NCBI RefSeq assembly: GCF_004363305.1
Contig: NZ_SNZA01000002.1
Location: 496,001-560,000, forward strand
DNA from: Marinomonas communis
GTDB taxonomy: Bacteria > Pseudomonadota > Gammaproteobacteria > Pseudomonadales > Marinomonadaceae
Reading direction: 5' to 3'
Length of the DNA: 64,000 nucleotides
The stretch's first letter is position 1. The number at the start of each line of letters is the position of its first letter. Shown one piece after another: positions 26,685 to 34,977 of the stretch. The position numbers were made by a program, and so were the translations under genes. The notes under the pieces were generated by a model that searched no databases, was not told the origin of the DNA, and saw only the letters and a list, made by a program, of their open reading frames with translations.

Positions 26685-28046
26685 ATGAAGAAGTCCACCC
26701 TCTCTATGTTTATCGCTTTATCACTTGCTAGCACGACCAATACTTGGGCTAGTCAAGATGAGCTCATCTTTAAACCAGGTGCTGATACACGGTTCAATTG
26801 GGCGAGTTTTGAGCAACTGAAAGCAATTGATCTTTCAGGTCAAGAACTCACAGTATTTGGCCCATGGTTAGGCTCAGAGAAAGAGCGTTTCGATAACGTT
26901 ATTGCCTATTTTGCGAAGGCAACCGGTGCAAAAGTTAGTTACGCAGGTTCGGATTCCTTTGAACAGCAGATTGTTATTGATGCTCAAGCTGGTAGCGCAC
27001 CGAATATCTCGATCTTTCCACAGCCTGGCTTAGCGGCAGATTTAGCGGCCAAAGGTCTATTAACACCTCTTGATGCAGAAGACGAAGCGGCGGTTAAGAA
27101 AGACTACGCTGCAGGTCAGTCTTGGGTCGACCTTGCTACGTTTAAAGACCAAGACGGCAATAACGAGTTTTACGGTGTATTTTACCGTGCTGACTTAAAG
27201 TCCTTGGTTTGGTACTCACCCGATAATTTCTATGATGCAGGCTATGACGTGCCTGAAACCATGGAAGACTTGAAAGCCTTGACCGAGCAAATCGCTGCCG
27301 ATGGTGGCACGCCTTGGTGTATTGGTCTGGGTTCTGGTGCAGCAACTGGGTGGCCTGCGACCGATTGGGTGGAAGACCTTATGCTTCGTACACAGCCTGC
27401 CGATGTCTACGATCAGTGGGTGAAAAATGAGGTCAAATTTGATGACCCTCGTGTGGTGGGTGCAATCGAAGAGTTCGGCTGGTTTGCTCACAACGATGCA
27501 TTTGTAGACGGTGGTATTAAAGCGGTTGCGGCGACAGACTTCCGTGACAGCCCTAAAGGCTTATTCGCGTCTCCGCCAAAATGTTACATGCACCGTCAGG
27601 CGTCTTTCGTACCAGCGTTTTTCCCAGATGAAATTGAGCTGGGTATCGACGCAGATTTCTTCTACTTCCCGTCTTATGCTGATAAAGACTTGGGCAATCC
27701 AGTCCTTGGCGCAGGGACCTTGGTGAGTATCACTAATGACTCTGAAGCGGCTCGTGAGTTCATCGACTTCATGCGTTCTCCGATTGCTCACGAGCTTTGG
27801 ATGGCTCAAAAAGGCTTCCTAAGTGCGCACCTTGGAGCGAATCCAGAGCTTTACGCAACGGAAACGGCTAAGAAACAAGGTGAGATCCTGCGTTATGCAA
27901 CGACATTCCGTTTTGATGCCTCTGATCTGATGCCAGGCAAAATCGGTGCCGGTGCATTCTGGACCGGTATGGTCAATTACTCAAATGGTGACAGTGCCGA
28001 ATCGGTCGCACAAGAGATTCAGAAAACCTGGGATGCACTGAAGTAA
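26685..28046 (+). CDS. aglE: Alpha-glucoside-binding protein
   Basis: Periplasmic sugar-binding protein of 453 residues; signal peptide MKKSTLSMFIALSLASTTNTWA. The mature protein contains TVFGPWLGSEKERF, GTPWCIGLGSGAATGWPATDW and CYMHRQASFVP, characteristic of AglE-type proteins for sucrose, maltose and trehalose. The ATG at 26685 is preceded by AGGAG at spacing 5; the GTG at 26679 overlaps that site and is rejected. First gene of aglEFGK with an alpha-glucosidase. Confidence 0.92.
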   Translation: MKKSTLSMFIALSLASTTNTWASQDELIFKPGADTRFNWASFEQLKAIDLSGQELTVFGPWLGSEKERFDNVIAYFAKATGAKVSYAGSDSFEQQIVIDAQAGSAPNISIFPQPGLAADLAAKGLLTPLDAEDEAAVKKDYAAGQSWVDLATFKDQDGNNEFYGVFYRADLKSLVWYSPDNFYDAGYDVPETMEDLKALTEQIAADGGTPWCIGLGSGAATGWPATDWVEDLMLRTQPADVYDQWVKNEVKFDDPRVVGAIEEFGWFAHNDAFVDGGIKAVAATDFRDSPKGLFASPPKCYMHRQASFVPAFFPDEIELGIDADFFYFPSYADKDLGNPVLGAGTLVSITNDSEAAREFIDFMRSPIAHELWMAQKGFLSAHLGANPELYATETAKKQGEILRYATTFRFDASDLMPGKIGAGAFWTGMVNYSNGDSAESVAQEIQKTWDALK

Positions 28047-28061
28047 TTGAGTTAGGGCGTT

Positions 28062-28088
28062 TGCGTCAAATCCTCTTGATTTGACGCA
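28062..28088 (+). other. Perfect 11-bp intercistronic hairpin aglE/aglF
   Basis: TGCGTCAAATC and GATTTGACGCA with loop CTCTT, 15 nt after the aglE stop and followed by only two T. As in malE-malF, it probably protects or partly terminates the aglE message, so binding protein exceeds permease. Confidence 0.75.
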
Positions 28089-28174
28089 TTCCTCCCGCCT
28101 TTTCGAAGAAGTTAGTCACTTCTTACCCTGTTTTCACCCGATACCATCCATCAATATAGTAAAACGGAGTCTCT

Positions 28175-29185
28175 ATGGGACAGCTCGCTGTAGCGTTTGT
28201 GACCATGACCCTAGGGGTGCTGGCTTGTGCTGGCTACTTCTATGGCTCAAATGCACTCTTGGACGTTATCTTTCCCTCAAAAAATCGCCCACCTGAAGTG
28301 GTTGCGCGTAATCTGCGTATCGTCAATCAAGTGCGTCCGTGGTTGTTTTTAGGGCCAGCATTGTTGCTTTTGTTCTTTTACCTTTTCTACCCTGTCGTCC
28401 AGTCTGTGATCCTTTCTTTTTATGGCCGTACGGGTGAAGAGTTTGTTGGATTAGATAACTACCTATGGCTTTTTCAAAGCGGTGAATTTCTTGAGTCCTT
28501 TCGCAACAACATGTTGTGGTTGATCGTCGTTCCCACGTTGTCGACTTTTTTTGGTTTGATTATTGCGACGATGACTGACCGTATTTGGTGGGGCAACATC
28601 GCAAAAACGCTTATTTTTATGCCGATGGCGATTTCATTTATTGGTGCTTCCATTATTTGGAAGTTCATCTACGAATACCGTAGCGGTGGCGATGAGCAAA
28701 TTGGTTTGCTCAATGCGCTTGTCGTGTTCTTTGGTGGCGAGCCTCAGACTTGGATTCAAATCCCATTTTGGAACAACTTCTTCTTGATGGTTATTTTGGT
28801 TTGGATTCAAACCGGTTTCGCGATGGTGATTTTGTCTGCGGCGCTGCGAGGTATCCCTGATGAAACCATTGAAGCGGCGGTACTAGACGGTGCAAGCGGG
28901 TTACAGATTTTCTTCCGTATTATGGTGCCGCAAATTTGGGGCACGATCGCGGTAGTTTGGACAACTATTACCATTCTTGTGCTCAAAGTGTTCGATATTG
29001 TACTGGCCATGACTAATGGACAATGGGGTACGCAAGTCCTTGCGAATCAGATGTTTAGTTGGCTCTTCCAGGGGGGAGGAGATTACGGTCGAAGCGCGGT
29101 TATTGCGTTGGTCATTATGATCCTTGTTGTACCGATTATGGTTTGGAACATTAAGAATGCGAACGCTGAAATGGAGGGCCGATAA
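28175..29185 (+). CDS. aglF: Alpha-glucoside ABC permease AglF
   Basis: 336 residues. An extra N-terminal membrane segment (about 5-25) precedes the six-helix permease core, as in AglF proteins. The EAA loop is TIEAAVLDGASGLQIFFRIM. The start has ACGGAG at suitable spacing. It ends 2 nt before aglG. Confidence 0.93.
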   Translation: MGQLAVAFVTMTLGVLACAGYFYGSNALLDVIFPSKNRPPEVVARNLRIVNQVRPWLFLGPALLLLFFYLFYPVVQSVILSFYGRTGEEFVGLDNYLWLFQSGEFLESFRNNMLWLIVVPTLSTFFGLIIATMTDRIWWGNIAKTLIFMPMAISFIGASIIWKFIYEYRSGGDEQIGLLNALVVFFGGEPQTWIQIPFWNNFFLMVILVWIQTGFAMVILSAALRGIPDETIEAAVLDGASGLQIFFRIMVPQIWGTIAVVWTTITILVLKVFDIVLAMTNGQWGTQVLANQMFSWLFQGGGDYGRSAVIALVIMILVVPIMVWNIKNANAEMEGR

Positions 29186-29187
29186 TC

Positions 29188-30324
29188 ATGGTGACGTCAA
29201 AAAAAGGCTCTGCATTAACTATGGTGGTTCATGCGACGGTGCTTTTCCTCGTGATTATGTGGACGATTCCGACCGCTGGCTTGTTTATCTCTTCTATCCG
29301 AGATAAAGACCAGCTGTCAGTTTCTGGCTGGTGGACGGCTTTGTCTTCTTCTGAGCAGAAAATCGTGTACCGAACGCCCGATGCTGACTCAGAAATTCAA
29401 GAGAATGGTTTATACGTGCTACGCGGCAACCTGCTAGAAGGCGGAAGTGGCAAAGTTGTTAAGTTTGGTATTAGCTCGCTAAAACCTGAGGCATTTGAAC
29501 CAGGAACCGAAACCCAAGATCGTCGCGGCGTCACCTTCAAGATTATGGCGAATGGCGATTATGAAGTAACGTCAGATAAGTCATTCCGTCGCGGTGTACG
29601 TATCTTCTACACCGCCGAAGTACCACCACGTTTTACGCTTGATAACTATCGTACGGTACTAAGTTCTGAGGGATTAGGGCAATCCTTCATTAACTCGCTA
29701 ACGGTCACGATTCCGGCGACAGTGATTCCTATTTTGATTGCCGCATTTGCTGCCTATGCCTTGGCATGGATGAAATTTCCTGGACGAGCTTTGTTGATCG
29801 CAGGTGTGGTTGGCTTGCTGGTCGTGCCATTGCAAATGTCTTTGATTCCACTGTTAACGGCTTACAGTAAGATTGGCGCAATTTTCGGTATTGAGGCGAA
29901 AGGTTATGTGGGCATTTGGCTCGCCCATACCGGTTTTGGCTTGCCCCTCGCTATTTACCTTCTGCGTAATTATATCTCGGGCTTGCCGGGTGAAATCATC
30001 GAGTCGGCACGAGTGGATGGCGCGTCGGATTTTGTGATTTTCCGCAAGATTATTCTGCCTTTGTCGTTTCCTGCGCTGGCTTCGTTTGCGATCTTTCAGT
30101 TCCTTTGGGTCTGGAATGATCTGTTGATTGCAACGGTATTCTTGGGTAACACCGAAGAAAGCTTGGTTTTAACAGGGCGCTTGCGTGAACTTCTAGGGTC
30201 ACGGGGTGGCAACTGGGAAATCCTCACAGCATCGGCGTTTATCACGATTATTATCCCACTGCTGGTGTTCTTTGGTCTGCAACGTTACTTGGTTCGCGGC
30301 CTGCTAGCAGGTTCTGTTAAGTAG
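29188..30324 (+). CDS. aglG: Alpha-glucoside ABC permease AglG
   Basis: 378 residues. A first membrane segment is followed by a large periplasmic insertion of about 130 residues (roughly 35-170), characteristic of AglG, then the permease core with EAA loop IIESARVDGASDFVIFRKII and C-terminus LVRGLLAGSVK. It pairs with AglF. Confidence 0.93.
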   Translation: MVTSKKGSALTMVVHATVLFLVIMWTIPTAGLFISSIRDKDQLSVSGWWTALSSSEQKIVYRTPDADSEIQENGLYVLRGNLLEGGSGKVVKFGISSLKPEAFEPGTETQDRRGVTFKIMANGDYEVTSDKSFRRGVRIFYTAEVPPRFTLDNYRTVLSSEGLGQSFINSLTVTIPATVIPILIAAFAAYALAWMKFPGRALLIAGVVGLLVVPLQMSLIPLLTAYSKIGAIFGIEAKGYVGIWLAHTGFGLPLAIYLLRNYISGLPGEIIESARVDGASDFVIFRKIILPLSFPALASFAIFQFLWVWNDLLIATVFLGNTEESLVLTGRLRELLGSRGGNWEILTASAFITIIIPLLVFFGLQRYLVRGLLAGSVK

Positions 30325-30427
30325 AAAACAGCAAAAAATAACTTGTGTCTTCCTTCTATTGAATTTGATCAGTAACAAGAACGGAAGGCATGACGCCCAA
30401 GTAGGGCGACAACGGAGCAAGATTAAG

Positions 30428-31525
30428 ATGGCAAATGTAAAGCTAACCAATGTAAAAAAAGTCTACTCGAACAATGTCGAAGTCATGCGCGACATTAACC
30501 TCGATATTCAACAAGGTGAATTCATCGTATTCGTCGGCCCATCAGGTTGTGGTAAATCCACGCTACTACGAATGATTTCTGGTTTGGAAGAAATCTCTGA
30601 CGGTACGTTGGAAATCGATAACCAAGATGTGACGCATGTGCCTCCCTCTCTACGTGGTGTGGCGATGGTATTTCAAAGCTACGCGCTTTATCCACACATG
30701 ACGGTGTACGACAACATGGCATTCAGTCTTCAAATTGCGAAGATGGGTAAACAAGAAATCGATGCACAGGTGCGTCGTGCCGCTGAGATGCTTCAGTTAA
30801 CGCCTTATTTAGATCGTTTACCGAAAGCGCTATCGGGTGGTCAGCGTCAGCGTGTTGCAATTGGTCGCGCGATTGTGCGTCGTCCAAAAGTGTTCTTATT
30901 TGACGAACCGCTTTCTAACCTAGATGCGGCATTGCGTGTTGCAACGCGTATGGAAATTGCCAACCTGAAAGAAAGTATGCCCGATTCGACTATGATCTAT
31001 GTGACCCATGATCAGATTGAGGCGATGACCCTTGCCGATCGTATCGTTCTATTATCTGCGGGTAATATTGAGCAAGTCGGTTCGCCACTTGAGTTGTATT
31101 CGAACCCAGAAAACGTCTTTGTCGCGAAATTTATTGGCTCTCCTGCCATGAATGTTATGCCATGTGTGATCGCGTCCGCGGGTGAAAGCACAGCAGTGAG
31201 GGTCGCTGACAAATTCATGATACAAGCACCTATCGCTTCTCCTACCGAAGACAATGGCAAACCAGGTTTCTTAGGTGTTCGTCCTGAGGATCTTGTTATG
31301 GTGCAGGATGGGGACGCTGCGCTTCTAGAAGGTGACGTCTCATTTGTCGAATCATTGGGCGAAGCGACATTGCTTTATGTTCATGTTCCTGGTGTGAAAG
31401 ACGCTGTGATTTCTAAGCAACAAGGCACGGTTAATATCCATAAAGGCGACAAAGTACGCCTAACAGCATTACCTGAAAAACTACATCTTTTTAATCAAGA
31501 CCAGCAATCTTATCGCTGCTTGTAA
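30428..31525 (+). CDS. aglK: Alpha-glucoside ABC ATPase AglK
   Basis: 365-residue CUT1 ATPase with Walker A GPSGCGKST, signature LSGGQRQRVAIGRAI, VFLFDEPLSNLD and VTHDQIEAMTLADRIVLL, plus a TOBE domain containing GVRPEDL. I set the start at ATG 30428 (MANVKLTNVKKVY); the frame extends to a TTG at 30359 without family resemblance. Closely similar in role to the ATPase at 14712-15821 but clearly a separate gene in its own operon. Confidence 0.94.
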   Translation: MANVKLTNVKKVYSNNVEVMRDINLDIQQGEFIVFVGPSGCGKSTLLRMISGLEEISDGTLEIDNQDVTHVPPSLRGVAMVFQSYALYPHMTVYDNMAFSLQIAKMGKQEIDAQVRRAAEMLQLTPYLDRLPKALSGGQRQRVAIGRAIVRRPKVFLFDEPLSNLDAALRVATRMEIANLKESMPDSTMIYVTHDQIEAMTLADRIVLLSAGNIEQVGSPLELYSNPENVFVAKFIGSPAMNVMPCVIASAGESTAVRVADKFMIQAPIASPTEDNGKPGFLGVRPEDLVMVQDGDAALLEGDVSFVESLGEATLLYVHVPGVKDAVISKQQGTVNIHKGDKVRLTALPEKLHLFNQDQQSYRCL

Positions 31526-31556
31526 GCTTTTGATTAATCATTTAATGGAGACAGTT

Positions 31557-33176
31557 ATGACAAGCAATCTGAATTGGTGGAAAGGCGGAATCATTTACCA
31601 AATTTATCCCCGCAGCTATATGGATTCCAACGGCGATGGTGTGGGTGACTTAAAAGGGATCACAAGCAAGCTCGACTATGTTGCGTCGTTAGGTGTTGAT
31701 GCGATTTGGCTGTCACCAATCTTTACTTCTCCAATGAAAGATTTTGGTTACGATGTCTCAGATTACCGCGATATTGACCCTATGTTTGGCTCACTGAGCG
31801 ATTTCAAAAACATGGTTAATCGTGCTCACGAGCTAGGCTTGAAAGTCATGGTCGACCAAGTGATTAGTCACTCATCGGATCAACACCCATGGTTTGAAGA
31901 AAGTCGCCAAGATAAGACGAACCCTAAAGCGGATTGGTATGTTTGGGCGGATCCTAAGCCTGATGGTTCACCGCCAAATAATTGGTTATCTATCTTTGGT
32001 GGCAGTGCATGGAAGTGGGACAGCCGTCGTTTGCAGTATTACTTGCACAACTTCCTCGAATCGCAGCCTGATTTGAACTTCCATAACCCAGAAGTGCGTC
32101 AAGCAAGCTTAGATAATATGCGCTTTTGGCTAGATCTTGGTGTAGATGGTTTCCGACTTGATACCGTGAACTTTTACTTCCACAGTCAGGGCTTGGAGGA
32201 TAATCCGCCTGTGCCACCTGGTGAGCCTAAAACGATGGGAGCGCCTCATGACAACCCATACACTTACCAGCGTCACGTATACGATTTAAGTCGCCCTGAA
32301 AATTTAGACTTCCTAAAAGAAATGCGCCGCATGATGGATGAGTACCCTGGTACCACTACTGTGGGTGAAATTGGGGATGACTTCCCGTTAGAACGAATGG
32401 CGCAATATACTTCTGGCGGCGATAAGCTTCATATGGCTTATACGTTTGACCTGCTCAATAAGCCTCACTCACCGGAGTACATTCGCAATGTACTGAAAAA
32501 TATGAATGAGATAGTGGGCGATGGTTGGCCTTGTTGGGCGTTATCTAACCACGATGTGGTGCGTGTGAGTACTCGCTGGGGAGAAGGTCAAGATGCCCAA
32601 GCGTATCCTTTGATTGCCATGGCGCTGATTCTGTCCTTACGTGGTAGCGTGTGTTTGTATCAAGGTGAAGAATTAGGCTTGCCAGAGGCTGATGTGCCTT
32701 TTGAGCGCATTCAGGATCCATATGGCATTCCTCTATGGCCTGTTTTCAAAGGGCGCGATGGTTGTCGTACGCCAATGGTATGGGAAAACAGTGCTCAAGG
32801 CGGCTTCTCTTCTGTTGAGCCGTGGTTGCCAGTGGATGCGCGCCATCTGCCAATGAGTGTGGCCGAGCAGGAAGCCAATACAGACTCTTTATTACATAAA
32901 GTACGTAACCTGATTAAATGGCGTCAGCAACAACCTGAGTTGGTGAATGGTGATCTGCAGTTGTTAGATGTGAACAATGAGCAGTTGGTTGCGTTTGTGC
33001 GTAGCTATGAAGGCAGTAACGTAGCAGTCGTGCTCAATATGACGGGCGAGACTCAAGCGGCCCAACTGACAGTGCCATACGGCGAAGTATTGCAAGGCCA
33101 TGGTTTCTTATCGGCACTAAAAGCAGGAGAGCTGGAGCTACCACCTTATCAGGCGTGCTATGTTCGATTAGCTTAA
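31557..33176 (+). CDS. aglA: GH13 alpha-glucosidase
   Basis: Cytoplasmic glycoside hydrolase, 539 residues, no signal peptide. The (beta/alpha)8 signature residues are present: nucleophile Asp202 in DGFRLDTVNF, acid/base Glu271 in TVGEIGDDF and transition-state Asp333 in LSNHDVVR. The loop DSNGDGVGDLKG is typical of the oligo-1,6-glucosidase/alpha-glucosidase group. The ATG at 31557 has GGAG at spacing 6. It would hydrolyse sugars brought in by AglEFGK to glucose plus fructose or glucose. Confidence 0.94.
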   Translation: MTSNLNWWKGGIIYQIYPRSYMDSNGDGVGDLKGITSKLDYVASLGVDAIWLSPIFTSPMKDFGYDVSDYRDIDPMFGSLSDFKNMVNRAHELGLKVMVDQVISHSSDQHPWFEESRQDKTNPKADWYVWADPKPDGSPPNNWLSIFGGSAWKWDSRRLQYYLHNFLESQPDLNFHNPEVRQASLDNMRFWLDLGVDGFRLDTVNFYFHSQGLEDNPPVPPGEPKTMGAPHDNPYTYQRHVYDLSRPENLDFLKEMRRMMDEYPGTTTVGEIGDDFPLERMAQYTSGGDKLHMAYTFDLLNKPHSPEYIRNVLKNMNEIVGDGWPCWALSNHDVVRVSTRWGEGQDAQAYPLIAMALILSLRGSVCLYQGEELGLPEADVPFERIQDPYGIPLWPVFKGRDGCRTPMVWENSAQGGFSSVEPWLPVDARHLPMSVAEQEANTDSLLHKVRNLIKWRQQQPELVNGDLQLLDVNNEQLVAFVRSYEGSNVAVVLNMTGETQAAQLTVPYGEVLQGHGFLSALKAGELELPPYQACYVRLA

Positions 33177-33182
33177 AAATGG

Positions 33183-33209
33183 ATATCAGGCGCTTATGGC
33201 GCCTGATAT
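33183..33209 (+). other. 11-bp hairpin just before the LacI gene
   Basis: ATATCAGGCGC and GCGCCTGATAT with a 5-nt loop, ending 9 nt before the lacI ATG. There is no T-tract and no recognisable ribosome-binding site between it and the ATG, so it could both attenuate the operon and limit lacI translation. Confidence 0.65.
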
Positions 33210-33218
33210 TGTGCGTTT

Positions 33219-34289
33219 ATGAAAAATGAAAAGAAATTAACACTTAAAGATGTTGCGGAGCAATTGAACGTCTCGACAGCAACGATTTCCAATGCGTTTA
33301 ATCGCCCCGATCAGCTGTCTGCCAAGCTTAAGGAGAGTATTCTCTCTCGCTGTAAGGAGATGGGGTATTACGGCCCCAACGCCGCGGCACGCAGTTTGAG
33401 AACCGGGCGCACGGGCATTGTCGGCATTGTTTTGTCTGACGAGTTGAGCTATTCGCTTTCAGATCCTGTTGCCAACCAGTTTATTACGGGCATGGCAGAG
33501 GTATTAGAAAAGAACAATTACAATATGCTGCTGCTCTCTGCATCAGAGCTATCGTCCGACTCGCAAAGGCGTATGCAGTCTTCCATGGTCGATGGATTCA
33601 TCGTTTATGGTTATAAATCGCAACAATATCGTGATGCGCCTTGGCTAGATAAGAGCAAGAATGTGGTGGTAGTCGACAGTCATATTCCCGGTGCTTCATC
33701 CGTAAACGTGACGAATGAGCAGGGGGCTTTTGATATTGCGGTTCATGCATTACAGCATCGTCCCCAATCGGTAGCGATCATGGGACTTGAGCTATTAGAG
33801 ACCGATCGTGTTTGTCGTATTTTTGATGATGAATTATTGGACGCTGATACATCGATTTCGATCCAACGTTTGCATGGCTATCGCCGAGCTCTCGAACAGA
33901 ACGGCATGCAAATCTCCTCGGAACAGATTTGGAACATTCCACATAATACTCATAAGTTAGCTTATCAAGCGGCGCGCGAGGCCTTAATGATGGCTAATCG
34001 CCCCCAGCTGCTGCTTTGTATGAGTGACCGGATTGCTTTAGCTGCAGTACAAGCTGCATTACATATGGGGATGCGTGTACCAGAAGAGTTACATGTGGTC
34101 GGCTTCGACGGTATTCCAGAGAGTGATACCTTTCATCCTTCCATCACAACCGTGCATCAGCAAACGGTAGAGAAAGGGCGTATCGCAGCAGAAATGTTTT
34201 TGGGCTTGCGTCCTTCGTGTAATGTGGAACTACAAACTAAGTTAAAAGTAGGATTGAGCTGCCCTGCTGTTAATAGCAGTACAGCTTAG
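33219..34289 (+). CDS. LacI-family repressor of the alpha-glucoside operon
   Basis: 356 residues: helix-turn-helix at the N-terminus (LTLKDVAEQLNVSTATISNA) with a hinge (NAAARSLRTGRTG) and a periplasmic-binding-protein-like effector domain ending in VVGFDGIPES. It is the last gene of the agl cluster, so it is the natural candidate for the operator at 26651-26668. The end overlaps the converging exonuclease gene by 20 nt. No ribosome-binding site is evident. Confidence 0.92.
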   Translation: MKNEKKLTLKDVAEQLNVSTATISNAFNRPDQLSAKLKESILSRCKEMGYYGPNAAARSLRTGRTGIVGIVLSDELSYSLSDPVANQFITGMAEVLEKNNYNMLLLSASELSSDSQRRMQSSMVDGFIVYGYKSQQYRDAPWLDKSKNVVVVDSHIPGASSVNVTNEQGAFDIAVHALQHRPQSVAIMGLELLETDRVCRIFDDELLDADTSISIQRLHGYRRALEQNGMQISSEQIWNIPHNTHKLAYQAAREALMMANRPQLLLCMSDRIALAAVQAALHMGMRVPEELHVVGFDGIPESDTFHPSITTVHQQTVEKGRIAAEMFLGLRPSCNVELQTKLKVGLSCPAVNSSTA

Positions 34290-34968
34290 TCAAATCTTGT
34301 TTGTTTACATGTTGATGTGCCACTTGTGCTTGAAACAGCTCAGCACAGGATACCGCGTCCATCAATGCTTGATGGGCGCGATAGCGAGGTAAGTGATAGC
34401 GTTGGCGGCAGGCATCTAGGCGCAACGAAGGCTGTCGACCAAAGCGTTTCCACCAAGGTTTAAAGGTGATGTTCGCCTCCAGTGCCATGGTATCGATCAT
34501 CGGAAATAATAACGGCTCCCCATAGTGCTTCATGGCGGCACGATACAAAAATGGCCGCTCAATGGCGGCACAGTGCACCACCACGATTTTCCCTGCGATC
34601 GCATCCAATACTTCATCCAGAAAGCTCGACAAGCGTGGCGCATCTTGGATTTCAGAGTGGGTGATTTCATGAATAGTAACCGACTCAGCAGTCAACGCCG
34701 AATGCGGTTTGGCTAACCAATATTGGGCGCTGCGCAGCTTGATGGCTTGCAACGAGAAGGACACCAAGCCAATGCTGACAATTTCATTCTCATCCGAATC
34801 AAGCCCAGTGGTTTCAATGTCCAAGGCGACCAAAGGGGCTTCCTCTAAAGGACAATCAAGGCCCTTCACGCCGGCTTGATAAAACCGCTTTAAGGCGTCG
34901 GATTGGGTGCTGTTGGCCATCTCTTGGTAGGCTTGCTGCCAGTTTTCTGGAAGATTGTCGAGCGTCAT
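34270..34968 (-). CDS. DEDDh-type 3'-5' exonuclease (DnaQ-like)
   Basis: 232 residues with Exo I VALDIETTGLD, Exo II region HCAAIERPFL and Exo III HQALMDAVSCAELF, giving the catalytic Asp-Glu-Asp-Asp plus His. It resembles the epsilon-like exonucleases found beside cNMP/CBS/nucleotidyltransferase genes in Pseudomonas-type genomes; that gene is directly upstream with a 9-nt gap, so one operon. The substrate (DNA, RNA or nucleotide) is unresolved. Confidence 0.9.
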   Translation of the reverse strand: MTLDNLPENWQQAYQEMANSTQSDALKRFYQAGVKGLDCPLEEAPLVALDIETTGLDSDENEIVSIGLVSFSLQAIKLRSAQYWLAKPHSALTAESVTIHEITHSEIQDAPRLSSFLDEVLDAIAGKIVVVHCAAIERPFLYRAAMKHYGEPLLFPMIDTMALEANITFKPWWKRFGRQPSLRLDACRQRYHLPRYRAHQALMDAVSCAELFQAQVAHQHVNKQDLTKLYCY

Positions 34969-34977
34969 ACGCTGTGG

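Noticed and set aside
14712-31525. The two sugar ABC systems as a recent duplication
   Set aside because: Binding proteins, permease lengths (AglG has a large periplasmic insertion) and operon orders differ; they are distinct subfamilies.
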